A DNA stretch of 64,000 nt from SXOA01 sp046593355 (GTDB lineage: Bacteria > Planctomycetota > Planctomycetia > Pirellulales > Pirellulaceae), in contig JBKJNY010000242.1 of assembly GCA_046593355.1 (NCBI GenBank), forward strand, positions 62,001-126,000, read 5' to 3'. The notes below the pieces were generated by a model that worked only from the letters and a program-made list of their open reading frames with translations, had not been told where the DNA came from and did no database searches. Positions within the stretch are counted from its first letter, which is position 1, and every line of letters starts with the position of its first letter. The position numbers and the translations under genes are program-made. This document shows positions 61,155 to 64,000 of this stretch, piece by piece.

Positions 61155-61262
61155 ATGTACCCAGTTGTTCCAGGGGACGTTTTGGCCGGCGGATGGGAAA
61201 CCATCTGCTTTGGCATCACGCTCATCGGCGCGCTCGTGAGTTATTTGCTGGCCTGGCGCTAA
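61155..61262 (+). CDS. 35-residue single-span membrane protein in the Tad locus
   Basis: ATG 61155 to TAA 61262, 35 codons: starts MYPVVPGDVLAGGWE, then hydrophobic TICFGITLIGALVSYLLAW and a final Arg. Weak ribosome-binding site (GGACG). It is 38 bases before the prepilin peptidase. Too short for a family call; its position suggests a Tad-related helper, comparable to small pilus accessory proteins. Confidence 0.55.
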   Translation: MYPVVPGDVLAGGWETICFGITLIGALVSYLLAWR

Positions 61263-61300
61263 CTTATTGACCAAGAAAGCAGCACGGGGAGAGGTTTGAC

Positions 61301-61870
61301 ATGCAGGCTCTAGCGTTTGATTTCGTCCAAATCGTGGCCCAGAACTGGACCGTCTGGCTCGTCACCGTGGTCCTCATTCTGGCCGCCGTCATCGACGGCT
61401 TTGAGCTCAAGGTGCCCAACTGGGTCACCTTTCCGTTCATCCTCAGCGGCTGGATCTATGCCTTTGCCGCTTTCGGCTGGGAAGGTCTGGGCTGGAGCGT
61501 GCTGGGGACCGTGGTCGGCCTGCTGCTCCTGCTGCCGGCGTACGCCATCGGCGGGATGGGAGCGGGGGACGTGAAACTCCTGGCCGGCGTAGGGGCGTGG
61601 ATTCTGATCCAGCACACCGTCAATTCCTTCTGCGTCTCGGCCCTGATTGGCGCGCTGATGGCGCTGGCGATGGTCGTGGGCCGCCGGGCCTGGAAAAAGC
61701 ACCAGGACCAGTTCTGGCTGATTCTCAACGAAATCATGGTGATCAAAGACCCGGAGAAGCTGGCGGAAATCGCGGCCGAGCGCAAGTCGCGGATGCTGCT
61801 TTTGCCCTACGGGATTCCGATCGCGATCGGCACTATTGGTTACTTCCTGTGGATGGGGATGCTGGTATGA
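61301..61870 (+). CDS. Flp prepilin peptidase (A24, CpaA/TadV-like)
   Basis: 189 residues, GGAGAGG before the ATG. Two catalytic Asp: IDGFELKVPN and GGMGAGDVKLL; six hydrophobic spans. It cleaves and possibly methylates Flp. Its stop (TGA) overlaps an ATG at 61867, the original start of the next gene, now broken. Confidence 0.93.
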   Translation: MQALAFDFVQIVAQNWTVWLVTVVLILAAVIDGFELKVPNWVTFPFILSGWIYAFAAFGWEGLGWSVLGTVVGLLLLLPAYAIGGMGAGDVKLLAGVGAWILIQHTVNSFCVSALIGALMALAMVVGRRAWKKHQDQFWLILNEIMVIKDPEKLAEIAAERKSRMLLLPYGIPIAIGTIGYFLWMGMLV

Positions 61871-62131
61871 ACACTGTGAATGACTACTCGGTGCAAAATC
61901 GTGACAGCAATATGCGTAAACCTTGCCGGTTGAACCCATGGCGGCGTGACCATCAGCACCAGCAATGTGGCCATCAATCCTACCGACCTGTCGACCGCGA
62001 CGGCCGGCAGCCCGGTAACAGTTACCGTCTCGGTTCCTTTTAGTCAAGTTAGCTGGCTTCCCTCGCCAATGTTTCTAGGAAGCCGACAGATGACCGCTTC
62101 CACGGTCATGCGCCGCGAGGCTGTGAATTAG
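61867..62131 (+). pseudogene. TadE-like pilus assembly gene remnant
   Basis: The ATG at 61867 (overlapping the peptidase stop) opens a frame that soon leaves the TadE reading. From about 61940 another frame reads GVTISTSNVAINPTDL..GSPVTVTVSVPFSQVSWLPSPMF..MTASTVMRREAVN, the periplasmic C-terminal half of planctomycete TadE-like pseudopilins. The N-terminal leader and transmembrane helix are missing, so this is a 5'-deleted and frame-shifted relic. Confidence 0.8.
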
Positions 62132-62157
62132 GAAGAGTTTGACGAGTATCAGACCAT

Positions 62158-62275
62158 GTAGGGTGCATAAGCGACGCGCCATGCACGCGTAATCGACGAT
62201 GCCAGCAGGGTTGTTACTTCACCCTGCCTCCGGCATTCGCCGCGCGTGCATTTCGCTGGCGCTCATGCACCCTAC
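62158..62275. repeat. dispersed repeat R2, copy 2
   Basis: Begins GTAGGGTGCATAAGCG..GCCATGCACGCG and ends GTGCATTTCGC..CTCATGCACCCTAC, as in 17161-17272. It lies between the TadE relic and cpaB. Confidence 0.85.
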
Positions 62276-62300
62276 GGCAAGATTAGCAAGGACCATTGCC

Positions 62301-63362
62301 ATGAAGATGAAGTCCCTGATTCTGATTGTCATCGCCCTGGGCTGCGGCCTGGTCGCCACCATTGGCATCAGCCAGGTGATGGAGCGGAGCTCCGGCGGCG
62401 GCACTGCCGCCATGCCGATGGAACAGATCCTGGTTGCCAAGGGAGACATCGATATCGGCGCTACTCTGGATGCCAATTCCGTGGTATTGGAAGAGTGGCC
62501 GACGGTAAAAGTTCCCGAGGGCGCGATCCGATCGTTGGAAGAAGTAGAGGGGAAATTTCCCCAAGTCCGTTTCTATAAAGGTGAGCCGATCCTGCAGGCA
62601 AAAATCTCGGACAAGAATCGTACCATCGCCGACCTGATTCCCGATGGTTATCGCACTTCCACCATCAAGGTCGACGAAGACACGGTGATGGAGGGAATCG
62701 GGCCGGGCGATCGGGTCGACGTGATGGTGTTCCTCCGGAAGGGTGAGGGCATCCAGCAAACCGGCGTTTATCCCATCATCAAGAACGTGCGAGTTTTCTC
62801 CAAGGGTGCTCAGACCGAGCGAAACGTCGACGAAAAGGGAAAGGAAGTTCGCGCCCGAACCATCTCGCTGATGGTGAAACCGGCACAGGCCCAGGAAATC
62901 GCCTTGGCCTCCGAAATGGGACGCATCCGCCTGGCTCTCCGCAATCCCAAAGATGACCCGGCGGACGACAAGGAAGAGGTCGTTCCGCTTTCCGAATTGC
63001 TCAACGGCAAGGCAGTCAATGGCGATGACAAGAAAACCGCTGCCAACACCGGCACGAATGACCTGCTCTCCGAACTCCGAAATGCCCTCCCGTCCAAGGA
63101 TCCCGTCAGCCCCCTGGTAGCCCCCACGCCCGCTCTCGCCGCCTTTGTGATGACGGTGCAGACTCCCAACGAAATCAAGTCCTATCAATGGGGCGACCTC
63201 AACGCTCTGCCGACGGAGACCGTCATGCTATCCCTGGGTGCTAGCGGCACCGCGGCTCCCGCGCCCCTGTCGTCCCCGCTCGATACGGCTCCTCGCTCCC
63301 CCCCGGTGAAGGTGGAGGGTGGTAGCACGGGCTCCGGGGAAGAACCCGCGCAGGATCGCTAG
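62301..63362 (+). CDS. cpaB: Flp pilus assembly protein CpaB/RcpC
   Basis: 353 residues from ATG 62301, AAGGA eight bases upstream. N-terminal membrane helix (SLILIVIALGCGLVATIGIS), SAF domain (MEQILVAKGDIDIGATLDANSVVLEEWP..FYKGEPILQAKI), then the beta-rich RcpC region ending in a Ser/Pro/Gly tail. It forms part of the Tad secretion pore with CpaC. Confidence 0.92.
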   Translation: MKMKSLILIVIALGCGLVATIGISQVMERSSGGGTAAMPMEQILVAKGDIDIGATLDANSVVLEEWPTVKVPEGAIRSLEEVEGKFPQVRFYKGEPILQAKISDKNRTIADLIPDGYRTSTIKVDEDTVMEGIGPGDRVDVMVFLRKGEGIQQTGVYPIIKNVRVFSKGAQTERNVDEKGKEVRARTISLMVKPAQAQEIALASEMGRIRLALRNPKDDPADDKEEVVPLSELLNGKAVNGDDKKTAANTGTNDLLSELRNALPSKDPVSPLVAPTPALAAFVMTVQTPNEIKSYQWGDLNALPTETVMLSLGASGTAAPAPLSSPLDTAPRSPPVKVEGGSTGSGEEPAQDR

Positions 63363-63461
63363 TGGCGGAATTTGCGAAACAAACGCAACGTTCGCTACAA
63401 GACTGACCGAAGGTAGATAAGGACGCATCGCGCCAGACCCATTTTCGCAAGGAAGACAAGG

Positions 63462-64000
63462 ATGTCGACCGTTTACGCTTTCCGCTTGCGCGCCGTACAG
63501 GCCCTCTGCTGCCTGGGAATGGCCTTGGCCTGCCCCACTCTGCTCTTCGCTCAGAAGGATAACAACGCCCCGGGCGTGAAGTTCAAAGTCCTGGGCGAGT
63601 CCGAGCGGATGACCATGATTGTCAACACCAGCCGCATCGTGGAATTTCCATTTGAAGTCCCCAAGATGCTGGTGAACAACCCCGACCTGGTCCGCGTCAT
63701 TCCGCTCTCCCCCAAGTCCATTCAAGTCTCCGCCCTCAAGCAGGGAACCACGCAGCTCAATGTCTGGAGCACGGACGACACCATCACGTCCATCGACATT
63801 GTCATCAATGGCGACGTGCAAGAGCTGGAAGGTGTGCTGAAAAACGAGTTTCCCGAAGCCGCCCTCCGCCTGCGGACGCTCAACAGCAGCCTGCACATAT
63901 CCGGCTTTGTCCCCAAAGCCGAGTCTGTTTCGCAGATCGTCCGGATTGCCCAGGACTACTTCCCCAGCGTCATCAACGGGATGACGGTCGGCGGCGTGCA
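63462..64000 (+). CDS. cpaC: Tad secretin CpaC/RcpA, 5' part
   Basis: The reading frame from ATG 63462, with AAGGAAG upstream, runs off the right edge; 179 codons are visible. Signal peptide about 1-30. Periplasmic domain: MTMIVNTSRIVEFPFEVPKMLVNNPDLVRVIPLSPKSIQVSALKQGTTQLNVWS and a BON-like segment (ELEGVLKNEFPEAALRLRTLNSSLHISGFVPKAESVSQIV). The secretin core lies outside. It forms the outer-membrane channel for the Flp pilus. Confidence 0.92.
   Translation, partial: MSTVYAFRLRAVQALCCLGMALACPTLLFAQKDNNAPGVKFKVLGESERMTMIVNTSRIVEFPFEVPKMLVNNPDLVRVIPLSPKSIQVSALKQGTTQLNVWSTDDTITSIDIVINGDVQELEGVLKNEFPEAALRLRTLNSSLHISGFVPKAESVSQIVRIAQDYFPSVINGMTVGGV

Overview
The window reads as a chromosomal segment of a planctomycete, probably Pirellulales/Planctomycetia-like. 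The evidence is the density of families characteristic of that phylum: a prepilin-type DUF1559 protein, a DUF1549/DUF1553 protein with haem-like CxxxxCH and CxxCH motifs, a Tat-exported DUF1501 protein, a sulfatase, serine/threonine kinases with TPR tails next to ECF sigma factors, exported proteins carrying an LERLEDR-type N-terminal motif, a BatA/VWA membrane protein and DUF58. The DNA is G+C rich, with a few visibly A+T-richer islands.

Layout. 1-3388 (minus): BatA/VWA protein (runs off the left edge), a prenyltransferase-repeat exported protein and infC. 4017-9769: aminotransferase, ilvD, a ParE-type toxin-antitoxin pair, DinB, a His-rich exported protein and DUF1559. 9861-13977 (minus): an ExbB/TolQ-like channel with two ExbD-like single-span proteins. 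14258-18381: SPOR-like exported protein, beta-lactamase-fold hydrolase, queF and a YbhN/UPF0104 membrane protein. 18612-18684: tRNA-Ala(GGC) with a terminator. 18762-29178 (minus): a long unidirectional array running RecQ, DUF1801, AAA ATPase, TOPRIM-like protein, AlkD-like protein, ECF sigma, TPR kinase, then two PIN toxin-antitoxin pairs, each followed by a decayed copy of the kinase gene 3' end. 29877-38343: DUF1549 and DUF1501 genes separated by DUF58, an A+T-rich STAS/GHKL ATPase pair and a retropepsin-like pair lying between 50-bp direct repeats. 38436-43292 (minus): a third PIN pair, a DUF6228 gene between 27-bp inverted repeats, lepA, a wHTH-MNT/HEPN pair with tandem operators, and a second HEPN pair. 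43317-52993: ROK kinase, LRR protein, cupin regulator divergent from the threonine-degradation pair tdh-kbl, CBS protein and sulfatase. 53584-60144 (minus): subtilisin-like protein, a second exported protein sharing its leader, and a second kinase/ECF-sigma pair. 60756-64000: a Tad/Flp pilus locus (flp, a 35-residue membrane protein, prepilin peptidase, TadE remnant, cpaB, cpaC running off the right edge).

Themes. (1) At least five toxin-antitoxin or HEPN modules, two orphan antitoxin-like genes and two further candidate conflict or signalling pairs (AAA/TOPRIM and STAS/GHKL). (2) Unusually many intergenic palindromes and dispersed repeats, several of which exactly flank or supply the ends of small genes, so they may mark mobile cassettes. 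(3) Two kinase/ECF-sigma signalling units and paired exported proteins typical of planctomycete cell-surface biology. No CRISPR array, rRNA, transposase or prophage was found.
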